Positions 9,067 to 18,254 are shown, counted from the stretch's first letter. The stretch: 64,000 nucleotides of DNA from a bacterium (GCA_022774325.1 JALFNN010000065.1:1-64000), one strand, 5' to 3'. Made by a program: numbers and translations. Notes: a model not told the origin generated them from the sequence alone.

Positions 9067-9113
9067 CAAAGGAAGTTTCAAGTTAAAAGAAACATGGAAA
9101 GAGAGGAAAAAAT

Positions 9114-11039
9114 ATGAAAATCACATTGAAAGACGGATCTGTTAAAGAGTATGCCCAAAGCAAATCCGTAATCGAAATTGCGGAAGACATCAGCGAAGGA
9201 CTGGCGAGAGCAGCAACAGCCGGGAAAGTAAACGGTGAGGTGGTTGACCTCAGAACGGTGGTCAGTGAAGACTGTACACTGAGTATCCTGACATTTAATG
9301 ACGAAGAAGGAAAGGGCGCGTTCCGTCATACGGCTTCTCATATTATGGCACAGGCGATCAAGAGACTTTACCCGGATACAAAGCTTGCAATCGGACCTTC
9401 CGTTGCAGACGGTTTCTATTATGACATTGACCGCGAGACACCGCTTGTGGCAGAAGATCTGGAAAAAATCGAAGCAGAGATGAAGAAAATCGTCAAAGAA
9501 GGACTTCCGCTTGAACGTTCTACCAAGCCGAGAAATGAAGCAATAGAATACTTTAAAGAAAAGGGAGAACCTTATAAAGTGGAACTGATCGAAGACCTTC
9601 CGGAAGATGCCGAAATCAGTTTCTATACTCAGGGAGAATTTACAGATCTCTGTGCGGGACCACATTTGATGAATACAAAACAGGTAAAAGCATTTAAGCT
9701 GACAAGCCTTGCGGGGGCTTACTGGCGCGGAAGCGAAAAGAATAAAATGCTTCAGAGAGTTTATGGTACAGCTTATCCGAAGAAAGCAGATTTGGATGCG
9801 TATCTGACAATGATGGAAGAGGCAAAGAAACGTGATCATAGAAAACTTGGAAAGGAACTGGGACTTTTTATGATGAAAGAAGAAGGACCGGGCTTCCCGT
9901 TCTTCCTTCCGAAGGGAATGGTTCTTAAAAACCAGCTTCTGGATTACTGGAGAGAGATCCATCACAAAGCAGGTTATGTGGAAATATCCACTCCGATCAT
10001 GTTGAACCGTCAGCTGTGGGAAACGTCCGGACACTGGGATCATTATAAAGACAATATGTACACAACGGTCATTGATGAAGAAGATTTTGCAATCAAGCCG
10101 ATGAACTGTCCGGGTGGAATTCTGGTTTACCAGTCTGAACCACGTTCTTATCGTGATCTGCCGCTTCGTATGGGAGAGCTTGGACTGGTTCACCGCCATG
10201 AGAAATCCGGACAGCTCCATGGTCTCATGCGTGTAAGATGTTTTACACAGGATGATGCACATATTTTCATGATGCCTGAGCAGATCCGTGATGAGATCAA
10301 GGGGGTTGCCAAACTGATCGATGAAGTGTACAGTCTGTTTGGATTTAAATATCATGTAGAACTTTCCACTCGTCCGGAGGACAGCATGGGAAGTGATGAA
10401 GACTGGGAGATGGCGACCGATGCTCTGCGCGGTGCGTTGGATGATCTTGGCCTTGACTATGTAGTAAATGAAGGGGACGGCGCATTCTACGGACCGAAGA
10501 TCGACTTCCATCTGGAAGACTCAATCGGAAGAACCTGGCAGTGCGGAACGATTCAGTTAGACTTCCAGCTTCCGCTTCGTTTTGGATGTGAATATACAGG
10601 AGCTGACGGAGAAAAGCATCAGCCGATCATGATCCACCGTGTAGTGTTCGGATCCATTGAACGTTTCATCGGAATCCTGATCGAGCATTTTGCAGGTGCC
10701 TTCCCGACATGGCTTGCACCGGTTCAGGTTAAAGTGCTGCCGATTTCTGACAAATATATGGATTATGCGAACAAAGTTCTGGAAGAACTGAACAATGCAG
10801 GAATCCGTGCAGAAGTAGACACACGTGCTGAAAAGATCGGTTACAAGATCCGTGAGGCTCAGATGCAGAAGATTCCGTATATGCTTGTTGTAGGAGCGAA
10901 GGAAGAGGAAGAGGGTCTGGTATCTGTCAGAAGCCGTTTCGAAGGAGACGAGGGGCAGAAAATGCTCTCTGACTTTATTGCGGCGATCAAAATGGAGATC
11001 AAGGCAAGAACGGTAAGAGAAGTAAAAACGAAAGAATAA
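9114..11039 (+). CDS. thrS: Threonyl-tRNA synthetase
   Basis: Charges tRNA-Thr (class II synthetase). Domain order: TGS domain (residues 1-61), editing domain with HTASHIMAQ (H72 and H76) and a later CAGPH block, catalytic core with the zinc ligand Cys332 in MNCPGG and the motif 2 loop VHRHEKSGQLHGL, then the C-terminal anticodon-binding domain. The length of 641 residues is standard. The ribosome site is AAGAGAGGAAA. Threonine-responsive T-box control from 8361 is expected. A TATAAT at 11061-11066 may give the next gene extra transcription. Confidence 0.97.
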   Translation: MKITLKDGSVKEYAQSKSVIEIAEDISEGLARAATAGKVNGEVVDLRTVVSEDCTLSILTFNDEEGKGAFRHTASHIMAQAIKRLYPDTKLAIGPSVADGFYYDIDRETPLVAEDLEKIEAEMKKIVKEGLPLERSTKPRNEAIEYFKEKGEPYKVELIEDLPEDAEISFYTQGEFTDLCAGPHLMNTKQVKAFKLTSLAGAYWRGSEKNKMLQRVYGTAYPKKADLDAYLTMMEEAKKRDHRKLGKELGLFMMKEEGPGFPFFLPKGMVLKNQLLDYWREIHHKAGYVEISTPIMLNRQLWETSGHWDHYKDNMYTTVIDEEDFAIKPMNCPGGILVYQSEPRSYRDLPLRMGELGLVHRHEKSGQLHGLMRVRCFTQDDAHIFMMPEQIRDEIKGVAKLIDEVYSLFGFKYHVELSTRPEDSMGSDEDWEMATDALRGALDDLGLDYVVNEGDGAFYGPKIDFHLEDSIGRTWQCGTIQLDFQLPLRFGCEYTGADGEKHQPIMIHRVVFGSIERFIGILIEHFAGAFPTWLAPVQVKVLPISDKYMDYANKVLEELNNAGIRAEVDTRAEKIGYKIREAQMQKIPYMLVVGAKEEEEGLVSVRSRFEGDEGQKMLSDFIAAIKMEIKARTVREVKTKE

Positions 11040-11097
11040 GAAGTCAGAATAAGGGCATAATATAATTTGATTTCTGATAAGAGAAGGAGGGTGTATT

Positions 11098-11412
11098 ATG
11101 CCGGAATTAAAATGTACCGTGCAGACATGCATGCATAACAAGGATTTTTATTGTGATCTGAATGCGATTACTGTGGGAGGAAATTCCGCAAAAACGGCAG
11201 AAGAGACTTGCTGTGACAGCTTCGAAGAGCGCAAAAGCGGAACCTACAGTAATGTGATGGGAGAGGCGTCCCCGACCAGCCAGATCGACTGCAAGGCAAC
11301 GGATTGTAAGTATAATGATGAATGTCAGTGCCATGCCGGAAAGATCAGTGTCGAAGGAAGTCAGGCCTGCCAGTGCGAAGAGACAGAATGTGCGACGTTT
11401 ACCTGTAAATAG
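11098..11412 (+). CDS. Protein with two DUF1540 cysteine domains
   Basis: A 104-residue cysteine-rich protein made of two DUF1540 units. Unit 1 runs from LKCTVQTCMHNKDFYCDL to CCDSFEE, and unit 2 from IDCKATDCKYNDECQC to CATFTCK. Each unit has the C-x4-C-x5-6-C spacing and a Cys cluster suited to binding a metal. The family is common in Clostridia and its function is unknown. The start follows GAAGGAGGG. It lies 58 nt after thrS and before a terminator at 11440, so it may be part of the thrS transcript or have its own weak promoter. Confidence 0.88.
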   Translation: MPELKCTVQTCMHNKDFYCDLNAITVGGNSAKTAEETCCDSFEERKSGTYSNVMGEASPTSQIDCKATDCKYNDECQCHAGKISVEGSQACQCEETECATFTCK

Positions 11413-11439
11413 CAGATAAACAGCTGGAAGAAAAATGAG

Positions 11440-11502
11440 AAGACCACCATTGGGAACGTATATCAAATTAGGTATCCGATCAACCTGAAGGTGGTCTTTT
11501 TA
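11440..11502 (+). terminator. Terminator after the DUF1540 gene
   Basis: AAGACCACC (11440-11448) pairs with GGTGGTCTT (11490-11498) across a 41-nt loop, followed by Ts. The long loop lowers confidence. Confidence 0.6.
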
Positions 11503-11591
11503 TGCATTCAGCTATTCGGAAAAGGAATGAGACTTGTATGAAAAACTTGAATTATTAGAAAAGGATTTTGGAGATTGCCACGGAAAATCTA

Positions 11592-11620
11592 TTGCATAGA
11601 GTAAATTTTGACGGTATAAT
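11592..11620 (+). promoter_or_regulatory. Promoter of the AI-2E transporter gene
   Basis: TTGCAT (11592-11597) and a consensus TATAAT (11615-11620) are spaced by 17 nt. The rest of the interval 11503-11687 shows no further feature. Confidence 0.55.
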
Positions 11621-11687
11621 GCTGATGTATGAGAAAAAGAAATCGTGTCTTAAAGAAGACGGATTTAAGAGAAAAGGTGAAGAATGA

Positions 11688-13043
11688 ATGGAAAATGATG
11701 AGAAGCTGCAGGAAAGAAAAAGTGATGATCCTGCTTCTGCTCCGTATTATGTGAAAAGGCCGCAATTCGGTAAAGAAGGCCCGTCTAAACTCCGGCAGGA
11801 ATTTAGCAGGGGAATGACCATGTTTCTGGTCATTATGGCATGTGTGGTCCTGTATTTTGCATTACTGCGTCTGGATTCAATCACGAACGCTGTTTCCATG
11901 GTGATTGATGTATTGAAACCGATTCTTTATGGAATGGTCATTGCGTATCTTCTGAATCCGATTGTCAATCAGGTAGATCGTATCCTGGTTCCAAGACTGG
12001 AGAAATACATGCAAAAGAATCGAGCAAAGAAATGCTCCAGAGGAATCGGAGTGATCCTGTCACTGGTGTTTTTATTTGCTTTGATCACAGCACTCTGTAA
12101 TATGTTGATACCGGAGCTGGTAAAAAGCATCCGGGACCTGATCATCACGCTGCCGGGACAGTTGAATAATGTAGTCGACTGGTTTAATCATTTGCAGGCG
12201 TCCGATACGGCAATGGGAATCCTGATGAGAAATGCTCTGGAAGAGGGAACAACAACCCTGCAGAACTGGCTGCGTACGGATCTGATGCCGCAGGTAAATA
12301 CGATCATGTCAAATCTCACGGTGGGAGTGTTGAATATCCTGAATGAGGTATTGAATTTCCTGATCGGACTGATCGTGTCCGTATACCTCCTGTTCAGCAA
12401 GGAACAGTATTCTGCCCAGTGCAAGAAAATGACCTACGCTTTTTTAAAAACGAATCATGCCAATATGTTGCTGCATCTTACGAAAAAAAGTAACGAAATT
12501 TTTGGCGGTTTTATTATCGGGAAAATTATCGATTCCGCAATTATTGGCGTACTCTGTTTTATCGGTCTTTCGCTGATTAAGATGCCATATACGCTTCTTG
12601 TCAGTGTAATTGTTGGAGTGACAAATGTGATTCCTTTCTTCGGACCGTACATCGGTGCGATTCCGAGTGCATTTCTGATCCTGCTCAGCGATCCGAAAAA
12701 GGGCCTTTATTATATTATTTTTATACTGGTACTACAGCAGATCGACGGAAATGTGATCGGTCCGAAGATACTCGGTAATTCAACAGGACTTTCCCCATTC
12801 TGGGTCGTATTTTCCATCCTGATCGGAGGGGGAATGTTCGGGTTCGTTGGTATGATCATGGGAGTGCCTACTTTTGCGGTGATTTATTATATTATTAGTA
12901 TGATTACCAGCCAGAGGCTAGAGCGTAAGAATCTCCCGTTGACCACAGTTCACTACGGAGTAAAGAGTTATGTGAACGAAAAAGGAGAGTTTATCAGTGA
13001 CGATATAACGATTGTGGATGAAGATGAAAAGAACAATGAATAG
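11688..13043 (+). CDS. AI-2E family transporter (UPF0118 membrane protein)
   Basis: A 451-residue multi-pass membrane protein of the AI-2E transporter superfamily, whose members include AI-2 exporters and Na+/H+ antiporters. A soluble N-terminal tail of about 45 residues is followed by about eight hydrophobic segments. The family signature [19 protein letters not shown] is visible, as is the C-terminal [20 protein letters not shown]. The chosen start follows AAAGGTGAAG; an ATG 4 nt earlier meets an immediate stop. It is 20 nt upstream of metA and likely co-transcribed with it. The transported substrate cannot be inferred. Confidence 0.87.
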   Translation: MENDEKLQERKSDDPASAPYYVKRPQFGKEGPSKLRQEFSRGMTMFLVIMACVVLYFALLRLDSITNAVSMVIDVLKPILYGMVIAYLLNPIVNQVDRILVPRLEKYMQKNRAKKCSRGIGVILSLVFLFALITALCNMLIPELVKSIRDLIITLPGQLNNVVDWFNHLQASDTAMGILMRNALEEGTTTLQNWLRTDLMPQVNTIMSNLTVGVLNILNEVLNFLIGLIVSVYLLFSKEQYSAQCKKMTYAFLKTNHANMLLHLTKKSNEIFGGFIIGKIIDSAIIGVLCFIGLSLIKMPYTLLVSVIVGVTNVIPFFGPYIGAIPSAFLILLSDPKKGLYYIIFILVLQQIDGNVIGPKILGNSTGLSPFWVVFSILIGGGMFGFVGMIMGVPTFAVIYYIISMITSQRLERKNLPLTTVHYGVKSYVNEKGEFISDDITIVDEDEKNNE

Positions 13044-13063
13044 TAGAAAAGGGGAATTTTATT

Positions 13064-13987
13064 ATGCCAATTCGTGTACAGAATGATCTTCCGGTAAAAG
13101 AGATACTGGAAAAAGAAAATATATTTGTGATGGATGAGTTCCGGGCGACTCATCAGGATATCCGTCCGATCAGGATCGGGCTTTTGAACCTCATGCCGCT
13201 CAAGGAAGATACAGAACTTCAGCTTCTGCGGTCGCTTTCCAATACTCCGCTGCAGGTGGATATTGTGTTTGTCACGGTGAAGAGTCATGAGTCGAAGAAT
13301 ACTTCGGCAAACCATTTGAACCGGTTTTACGAAACTTTTGATAAAGTGAAAAACCAGAAATTTGACGGTTTTATCATCACCGGAGCGCCGGTTGAGCAGA
13401 TGCCGTTTGAAGAAGTGGATTACTGGGAAGAACTGAAGGAAATCATGGAATGGACCAAGACGAATGTGACATCTACGATCCATCTTTGCTGGGGGGCACA
13501 GGCGGCACTTTATTACCATTATGGAATTGATAAAGTACAGCTTCCGTCCAAGCTTTTCGGTGTATTTGAACATAAAGTGATGAACCGGAAAATACCGCTT
13601 GTACGTGGATTTGACGATGTGTTCCTGGCACCGCATTCCCGCCACACAGATGTTCCGATCGAAAAGATCAGGGAGGATGACCGCCTAATGATACTGGCAG
13701 AATCTGATGTTGCCGGAGCATTTCTTGTCATGGCAGAGGACGGCAGACAGATCTTCGTGATGGGACATCCGGAATATGACAGAATTACACTGGATCAGGA
13801 ATATAAACGTGACAAGAGCAAGAATCTTCCGATTGAACTTCCGGTTAACTATTATCCAAATGATGACTGCGAACAGAAGCCGTTGCTTACGTGGAGGGCA
13901 CACGGGAATACGTTGTATGGGAATTGGCTGAACTACTATGTCTATCAGGCAACGCCGTATGACATGATTGGGACACCGCAGTTTTAG
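13064..13987 (+). CDS. metA: Homoserine O-acyltransferase, predicted acetyl-CoA dependent
   Basis: First step of methionine synthesis from homoserine. Catalytic Cys142 is in [11 protein letters not shown], and His235 and Glu237 are in MGHPEYD. Length is 307 residues. Position 111 is Glu ([16 protein letters not shown]111). In this family Glu111 is linked with acetyl-CoA and Gly111 with succinyl-CoA, so O-acetylhomoserine is the predicted product despite the common succinyltransferase label. It is downstream of the AI-2E family gene by 20 nt and ends at a strong terminator. No SAM riboswitch was found nearby. Confidence 0.95.
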   Translation: MPIRVQNDLPVKEILEKENIFVMDEFRATHQDIRPIRIGLLNLMPLKEDTELQLLRSLSNTPLQVDIVFVTVKSHESKNTSANHLNRFYETFDKVKNQKFDGFIITGAPVEQMPFEEVDYWEELKEIMEWTKTNVTSTIHLCWGAQAALYYHYGIDKVQLPSKLFGVFEHKVMNRKIPLVRGFDDVFLAPHSRHTDVPIEKIREDDRLMILAESDVAGAFLVMAEDGRQIFVMGHPEYDRITLDQEYKRDKSKNLPIELPVNYYPNDDCEQKPLLTWRAHGNTLYGNWLNYYVYQATPYDMIGTPQF

Positions 13988-14019
13988 GCTGATCGGTGGG
14001 ATAAGTAAGCAATCTATAT

Positions 14020-14063
14020 AAAAGCACCAAGGGAAGAGATAATCTTCCTGCGGTGCTTTTTTA
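14020..14063 (+). terminator. Terminator after metA
   Basis: AAAGCACC plus AAGGGAAG pairs with CTTCCTGC plus GGTGCTTT around a short AT-rich loop, followed by six Ts. Confidence 0.88.
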
Positions 14064-14134
14064 TATGGAAACAGATGTATGGTACTGGAATCTTTCATTT
14101 GCTGACAACGGGACGGCTGACAGTAAAGAAACTA

Positions 14135-14163
14135 TTTACAGATTCTGAATCATCACATATAAT
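14135..14163 (+). promoter_or_regulatory. Promoter of the fchA-folD operon
   Basis: TTTACA (14135-14140) and a perfect TATAAT (14158-14163) are spaced by 17 nt. In the leader, AGAATGC (14186-14192) and GCATTCT (14208-14214) form a hairpin enclosing a smaller GGCA/TGCC pair. This fold matches no riboswitch I know. Confidence 0.8.
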
Positions 14164-14235
14164 GAGGGTCAAAGTAATAAGTTAGAGAATGCGGCAGGAG
14201 TGCCCGGGCATTCTTGAATCTGGGAGGAATTATAT

Positions 14236-14862
14236 ATGATGCTTGAAAAGAAAACGACAGAGTTCCTGGAAGAACTTTCTTCATCGGCACCGGTTCCGGG
14301 AGGAGGCGGCGCATCGGCGGCAGCAGGTGCTTATGCAGCAGCGCTTGGATTGATGGTAGGCAATCTGACGACCGGTAAGAAGAAATATGCCGATGTGGAA
14401 GAAGAAATATGTGAAAGCATGAAAAAGCTGGAACAGCTGCGCGATAAACTGACACGTCTGGTTGATGAGGATGCGAAGGCATTTGAGCCGCTTTCAAAGG
14501 CATATGGAATGCCAAAAGAAACGGAAGAACAGAAGAAGTTAAAAGAACAGGTGATGGAGACGGCGCTTCGCGAAGCCTGCCGGGTGCCGCTTGAGATTAT
14601 GGAGGTCTCTATTGAAGTGATGGAACTTCTGCAGGTACTCGAAGAGAAAGGAAGTCGCCTTGCAGTAAGCGACGCAGGAGTCGGTATTTTGTTTGCCAAG
14701 ACGTCTCTGGAAGGTGCGTCTTTGAATGTATTTATCAATACCAGACTGATGAAAGACAGGCAGTATGCGGAAGAACTGAATCAACGTGCGGATGCATGGA
14801 TTGCCCGTGGAAGAACACTGGAGCAGCAGGTATATCATGGCGTTCTGGAAAAAATAAGGTAA
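14236..14862 (+). CDS. fchA: Methenyltetrahydrofolate cyclohydrolase (FTCD-cyclodeaminase family)
   Basis: Interconverts 5,10-methenyl-THF and 10-formyl-THF. This 208-residue protein belongs to the formiminotransferase-cyclodeaminase fold. It is recognised from the N-terminal FLEELSSSAPVPGGGGASA block with its glycine run and Ala-rich helix, followed by helical segments. Stand-alone members in Clostridia act as FchA; cyclodeaminase activity is the alternative, but no glutamate formiminotransferase is nearby. The start (ATG at 14236 or 14239) follows GGGAGG. It is 23 nt before folD and clearly co-transcribed. The FolD partner lacks cyclohydrolase residues, which makes the FchA assignment more convincing. 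Confidence 0.88.
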   Translation: MMLEKKTTEFLEELSSSAPVPGGGGASAAAGAYAAALGLMVGNLTTGKKKYADVEEEICESMKKLEQLRDKLTRLVDEDAKAFEPLSKAYGMPKETEEQKKLKEQVMETALREACRVPLEIMEVSIEVMELLQVLEEKGSRLAVSDAGVGILFAKTSLEGASLNVFINTRLMKDRQYAEELNQRADAWIARGRTLEQQVYHGVLEKIR

Positions 14863-14885
14863 ACGAGAAGGAAGGAAAAGAGAAA

Positions 14886-15743
14886 ATGGCAATAGAAATG
14901 TTAGGGGCAGAAGTGGCAAAGGCGATGAAAGAAAGAATTATCAGCAGAGGGGACAGACTGAAGCAGGAAGGGATTATACCTTGTCTCACGATTATTCGAA
15001 TCGGAGAGCGCCCGGATGACCTGTCATATGAGCGGGGAGCAAAAAAAAGGATGGAGCTTACCGGAATTGAATGCCGCGTAAAAGAACTCCCGGAAGATAT
15101 TTCTCAGGAGGAGTTTGAAGGGGAATTTCGCAAAGTCAACGCGGATGAAACGGTGCATGGCATTTTGCTTTTCCGTCCGCTTCCGGCGCATCTGGATGAG
15201 GAACCGGTGAGAAAAATGATCAATCCGTATAAGGATGTGGACTGTATGAGTGATGTGAATCTGGCAAAGGTATTTGCAGGAGATCAATCCGGTTTCGCGC
15301 CCTGTACGGCAGAAGCTGTCATGGAAATGCTGGAACACTACGGCATCGATGTCTGTGGAAAAAAGGTGACGGTTGTAGGCAGAAGCATGGTTGTTGGAAG
15401 ACCGCTTGCCATGCTGATGCTTCAGAAAAACGCAACGGTAACGGTATGTCATACCAGAACGGCCGAGTTGGCGGAAACGTGCAGAAATGCGGATATTCTG
15501 GTGGCAGCAGCAGGGAGAGCAAAGATGATTACTTCCGATATGATCGGGGAAGGAGCAATTGTCGCAGACGTGGGAATCAATGCAGACGCAGAGGGGAAAA
15601 TGTGTGGAGATGTAGATTATGAAGGAGCACTTGAAAAAGCGTCCTTCATAAGTCCGGTACCACGTGGCGTCGGAAGTGTGACGACTTCCGTACTGGCATT
15701 GCATGTCATAAAAGCAGCAGAATATCTTGCCCATCTGGAATAA
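14886..15743 (+). CDS. folD: FolD-type methylene-THF dehydrogenase, cyclohydrolase residues missing
   Basis: A 285-residue FolD homologue. The start is the ATG at 14886 after a GGAAAAGAG site; the upstream in-frame codons overlap fchA. The NADP-binding half is intact (VVGRSMVVGRPLAMLM, VCHTRT, PVPRGVGSVTTSVL). Active-site positions differ. Tyr48 is kept, but the essential lysine of the YxxxK motif (Lys54 in E. coli FolD) aligns without gaps with Ala52. The glutamine of the usual QLPLP motif (Gln98 in E. coli) is Phe96 in LLFRPLP, and DVDG reads DVDC. Loss of the lysine abolishes cyclohydrolase activity in studied FolD enzymes, so this is probably a dehydrogenase that hands methenyl-THF to the adjacent FchA. 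Confidence 0.9.
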   Translation: MAIEMLGAEVAKAMKERIISRGDRLKQEGIIPCLTIIRIGERPDDLSYERGAKKRMELTGIECRVKELPEDISQEEFEGEFRKVNADETVHGILLFRPLPAHLDEEPVRKMINPYKDVDCMSDVNLAKVFAGDQSGFAPCTAEAVMEMLEHYGIDVCGKKVTVVGRSMVVGRPLAMLMLQKNATVTVCHTRTAELAETCRNADILVAAAGRAKMITSDMIGEGAIVADVGINADAEGKMCGDVDYEGALEKASFISPVPRGVGSVTTSVLALHVIKAAEYLAHLE

Positions 15744-15751
15744 AACAATGG

Positions 15752-16108
15752 TTAAATCTTATCTTCAGAATCCGGCGTTGCAGGGAATTCCCGGATAAGA
15801 CTTTGGATATTGTCGCGGATATAACGTTTATAATGCTCTGGAAGAGGACGTAACAGATCCAGTATTTCCAGTTCAAGCGGATCGGAAATGGATGGCTTCT
15901 CTTCCAGGTAATCACAGATCAGATACTCAAAACGGACGTTAAGTACTTTGGAAAAATTCAGCATAGAAGAAAATGATGTGGAAAGATTTCCATTTTCGAT
16001 CCGGCTGATTGTCGTTGTATCAAGATTCATTTTTTCTGCTAATTCAGCCTGAGTCATACCTGCGTTTTTACGCGCTTGACGTACGCGGCTACCAAATTCT
16101 TTGCTCAT
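15752..16108 (-). CDS. XRE-family transcriptional regulator
   Basis: A 118-residue DNA-binding protein. Residues 1-65 form a classical Cro/C1 helix-turn-helix: VRQARKNAGMTQAELAEKMN, then TTISRIENGN. The C-terminal 50 residues are acidic and may serve dimerisation. The ATG at 16108 sits 8 nt from the AGAGAGG ribosome site; an in-frame ATG at 16114 is only 2 nt from it. It converges on folD, 8 nt after its end, and is divergent from the unknown gene at 16234, which it may control. Its ligand and operator are unknown. Confidence 0.88.
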   Translation of the reverse strand: MSKEFGSRVRQARKNAGMTQAELAEKMNLDTTTISRIENGNLSTSFSSMLNFSKVLNVRFEYLICDYLEEKPSISDPLELEILDLLRPLPEHYKRYIRDNIQSLIREFPATPDSEDKI

Positions 16109-16179
16109 AACCATTACCTCTCTAAAAAATAGTTTAGCATTGGAATATGAAAAATAAATGGCGTATAAAACAAACAATA

Positions 16180-16209
16180 TTTACAAATATGCAAAATGAC
16201 TGTTAAGAT
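16180..16209 (+). promoter_or_regulatory. Promoter of the unknown gene at 16234
   Basis: TTTACA (16180-16185) and TAAGAT (16204-16209) are spaced by 18 nt in the AT-rich divergent interval shared with the XRE gene. Confidence 0.5.
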
Positions 16210-16233
16210 GTAAACAAAAGGAGGGAAAAAAGA

Positions 16234-16785
16234 ATGGATTTTGAAGTATACAGGGAGGAGATCGAAGCGATAAAACTGGCAGTAAGTACCGCATCCAGAC
16301 GTGGTGTGCCAAGAGAACATACCCTTACGGGCAGTATAGAACGTTTGCTTGATTATTATGCGGAAGAACCGAAAAACGAATATCTGACTGGCGCTTTGCT
16401 CAATATACAGGCATATTTGGAACTGGGGATGGAATATAGTAAATACGAAGATTTGTTTGAGCGTGTGCTGAGAAAAGGTAATCTGGATAAAAGAGAAGTG
16501 TTCCCGAAACCGTTTTATTCTGCCAGAAAAGTGAAATTAAATAAAAGCCAGGTGAGAGGGATGATCCGGAAATGGTCTACTTCTTCTAAAAATACCATGC
16601 CTATCCCCGAGGTGGTTGAGGACATTATCACGAAAGTCAAGAACCGGGAAAAGGGTGTGTATTATTATCATAATCATGTGACGGGATCCGGTATGGAAGA
16701 TGATATATACGAATTGGTCATCCAGGGGGAAGAATGCTATTTTCATGATATTAAATGGGGAAGATACTATGTCTTTAAGGAATAA
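16234..16785 (+). CDS. Unknown soluble protein next to an XRE regulator
   Basis: A 183-residue protein I do not recognise. The first 90 residues are predicted helical (opens MDFEVYREEIEAIKLAVSTA). A basic middle (ARKVKLNKSQVRGMIRKW) follows, and the last 50 residues look like a mixed beta region rich in Tyr and His (GVYYYHNHVTG, CYFHDIKWGRYYV). There is no signal peptide or membrane segment. The start follows AGGAGGG. It is divergently arranged with the XRE gene, a layout typical of a regulator and its target. Enzymatic activity cannot be claimed. Confidence 0.75.
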   Translation: MDFEVYREEIEAIKLAVSTASRRGVPREHTLTGSIERLLDYYAEEPKNEYLTGALLNIQAYLELGMEYSKYEDLFERVLRKGNLDKREVFPKPFYSARKVKLNKSQVRGMIRKWSTSSKNTMPIPEVVEDIITKVKNREKGVYYYHNHVTGSGMEDDIYELVIQGEECYFHDIKWGRYYVFKE

Positions 16786-16790
16786 AAGCG

Positions 16791-16819
16791 TTGTTAATTC
16801 TTCAATAATTTTGTATAAT
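16791..16819 (+). promoter_or_regulatory. Promoter of the amino acid symporter gene
   Basis: TTGTTA (16791-16796) and TATAAT (16814-16819) are spaced by exactly 17 nt, 34 nt before the start. Confidence 0.78.
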
Positions 16820-16853
16820 TAAATATCTTTATACGTTAGCAGGAGGAGAGAAC

Positions 16854-18254
16854 ATGCTTGATGTAATTAACACAGTCGTGAAAGCAGTCAACAAGGTTGT
16901 CTGGGGATGGCCTATGATTGTATTGCTGTTTGGAACCCATATTTTTATGACCGTACGAACCGGAGGAATTCAGAGATATATATTCAGGGGGATTCGTCTG
17001 TCTGTTGCGAAGGATCCGGATGGAGAAGGGGAGGTCAGCCAGTTCGGAGCGTTGACTACGGCGCTTGCATCAACCATCGGAACAGGTAATATTATCGGGG
17101 TAGGAACTGCAGTGGCGCTCGGAGGGCCGGGAGCGGTATTATGGTGCTGGCTTACCGGGGTATTTGGAATTGCCACGAAATACAGTGAAGCACTGATCGC
17201 CGTGAAATACCGCGTAAAGACTGAGGATGGGAGAATGCAAGGAGGGGCAATGTATGCCCTGGAATATGGATTGAAGAACAAAAAACTAGGAAAAGCTCTT
17301 GGATTGATGTTTGCTTTTTTTGCGGCATTTGCATCATTTGGAATCGGTTGTGCCACACAGGTCAATGCAATTGCTACTGTATGTAAAGAAAATCTGGGGA
17401 TTCAGCCCTGGATCATTGGGATTGTTGTGGCGTTTTGTACTGCGATCGTGATTTTCGGGGGAATTAAAACAATTGCAAATGTATGCGAGAAGCTGGTGCC
17501 GTTTATGGCGTTGTTTTATGTTGTGGGATGCGTCATTATTCTTGGAATGAATTATGATTATATTATTCCGGCACTTGTGACGATCGTGAAGATGGCTTTT
17601 ACTCCCGGAGCGGTGGCCGGAGGTCTTGTGGGAAGAGGAATCATGCTTGCCATGAGATATGGTATTGCGCGTGGACTGTTTTCAAATGAATCCGGTATGG
17701 GATCTGCACCGATCGCGGCAGCGGCCGCGCAGACACGAAATCCGGTGCGACAGGCTCTGGTTTCGGCAACAGGTACTTTCTGGGATACGGTTGTGGTATG
17801 TATGCTTACCGGGCTGGTACTGGTATCAACGATTATGAAGAATCCGGCGATCAATGCGAATGAGGTGAGTGACGGAGGTGTGCTTACTTCTATGGCGTTC
17901 AGCCAGATCCCGGTTATCGGTCCGATCATTCTGGTTGTGGGGATTATTTCATTTGCATATTCAACAGTACTTGGATGGGCATATTATGGGGAGCGTTGTG
18001 TGGAATATTTCGGCGGGAAGCGCGCGCTGGTTCCTTATCGTATTCTCTACATCATTGTAGCGGCAATCGCTCCAGTGGCTGCACTGGATCTGGTATGGCT
18101 GATTGCGGACACGTTAAATGCATTTATGGCGATTCCGAACTTGATCGCTGTTCTTGCTCTTTCTTCAGTCATCGTGGCAGAGACCCGAAAGTATATTAAC
18201 AATATTGATGCAAGAGACACAACGCCGGTCCCGGTCGTAAAAAAATACTGTTGA
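16854..18254 (+). CDS. Alanine/glycine:cation symporter (AGCS family)
   Basis: A sodium-coupled importer of alanine or glycine, with about 10-11 membrane helices over 466 residues. Family blocks seen include TALASTIGTGNIIGVGTAVA and GGPGAVLWCWLTGVFGIATK near the N terminus, RGIMLAMRYGIARGLFSNES followed by GMGSAPIAAAAA in the middle, and a conserved GWAYYGERCVEYFGG near the end. The start follows GGAGGAGAG. The stop codon overlaps the -35 box of the next promoter, so the gene is transcriptionally tight against the following T-box leader. Exact substrate preference is not decidable. Confidence 0.93.
   Translation: MLDVINTVVKAVNKVVWGWPMIVLLFGTHIFMTVRTGGIQRYIFRGIRLSVAKDPDGEGEVSQFGALTTALASTIGTGNIIGVGTAVALGGPGAVLWCWLTGVFGIATKYSEALIAVKYRVKTEDGRMQGGAMYALEYGLKNKKLGKALGLMFAFFAAFASFGIGCATQVNAIATVCKENLGIQPWIIGIVVAFCTAIVIFGGIKTIANVCEKLVPFMALFYVVGCVIILGMNYDYIIPALVTIVKMAFTPGAVAGGLVGRGIMLAMRYGIARGLFSNESGMGSAPIAAAAAQTRNPVRQALVSATGTFWDTVVVCMLTGLVLVSTIMKNPAINANEVSDGGVLTSMAFSQIPVIGPIILVVGIISFAYSTVLGWAYYGERCVEYFGGKRALVPYRILYIIVAAIAPVAALDLVWLIADTLNAFMAIPNLIAVLALSSVIVAETRKYINNIDARDTTPVPVVKKYC

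Noticed and set aside
9078..10511. 477-codon open frame on the minus strand opposite thrS
   Set aside because: It lies wholly antisense to the conserved thrS and its composition (Phe/His/Leu/Arg rich) is that of a shadow frame; no family motif.
13044..13063. Looked for a SAM riboswitch or T-box before metA
   Set aside because: Only 20 nt separate it from the upstream gene, and the upstream promoter region shows no such fold.
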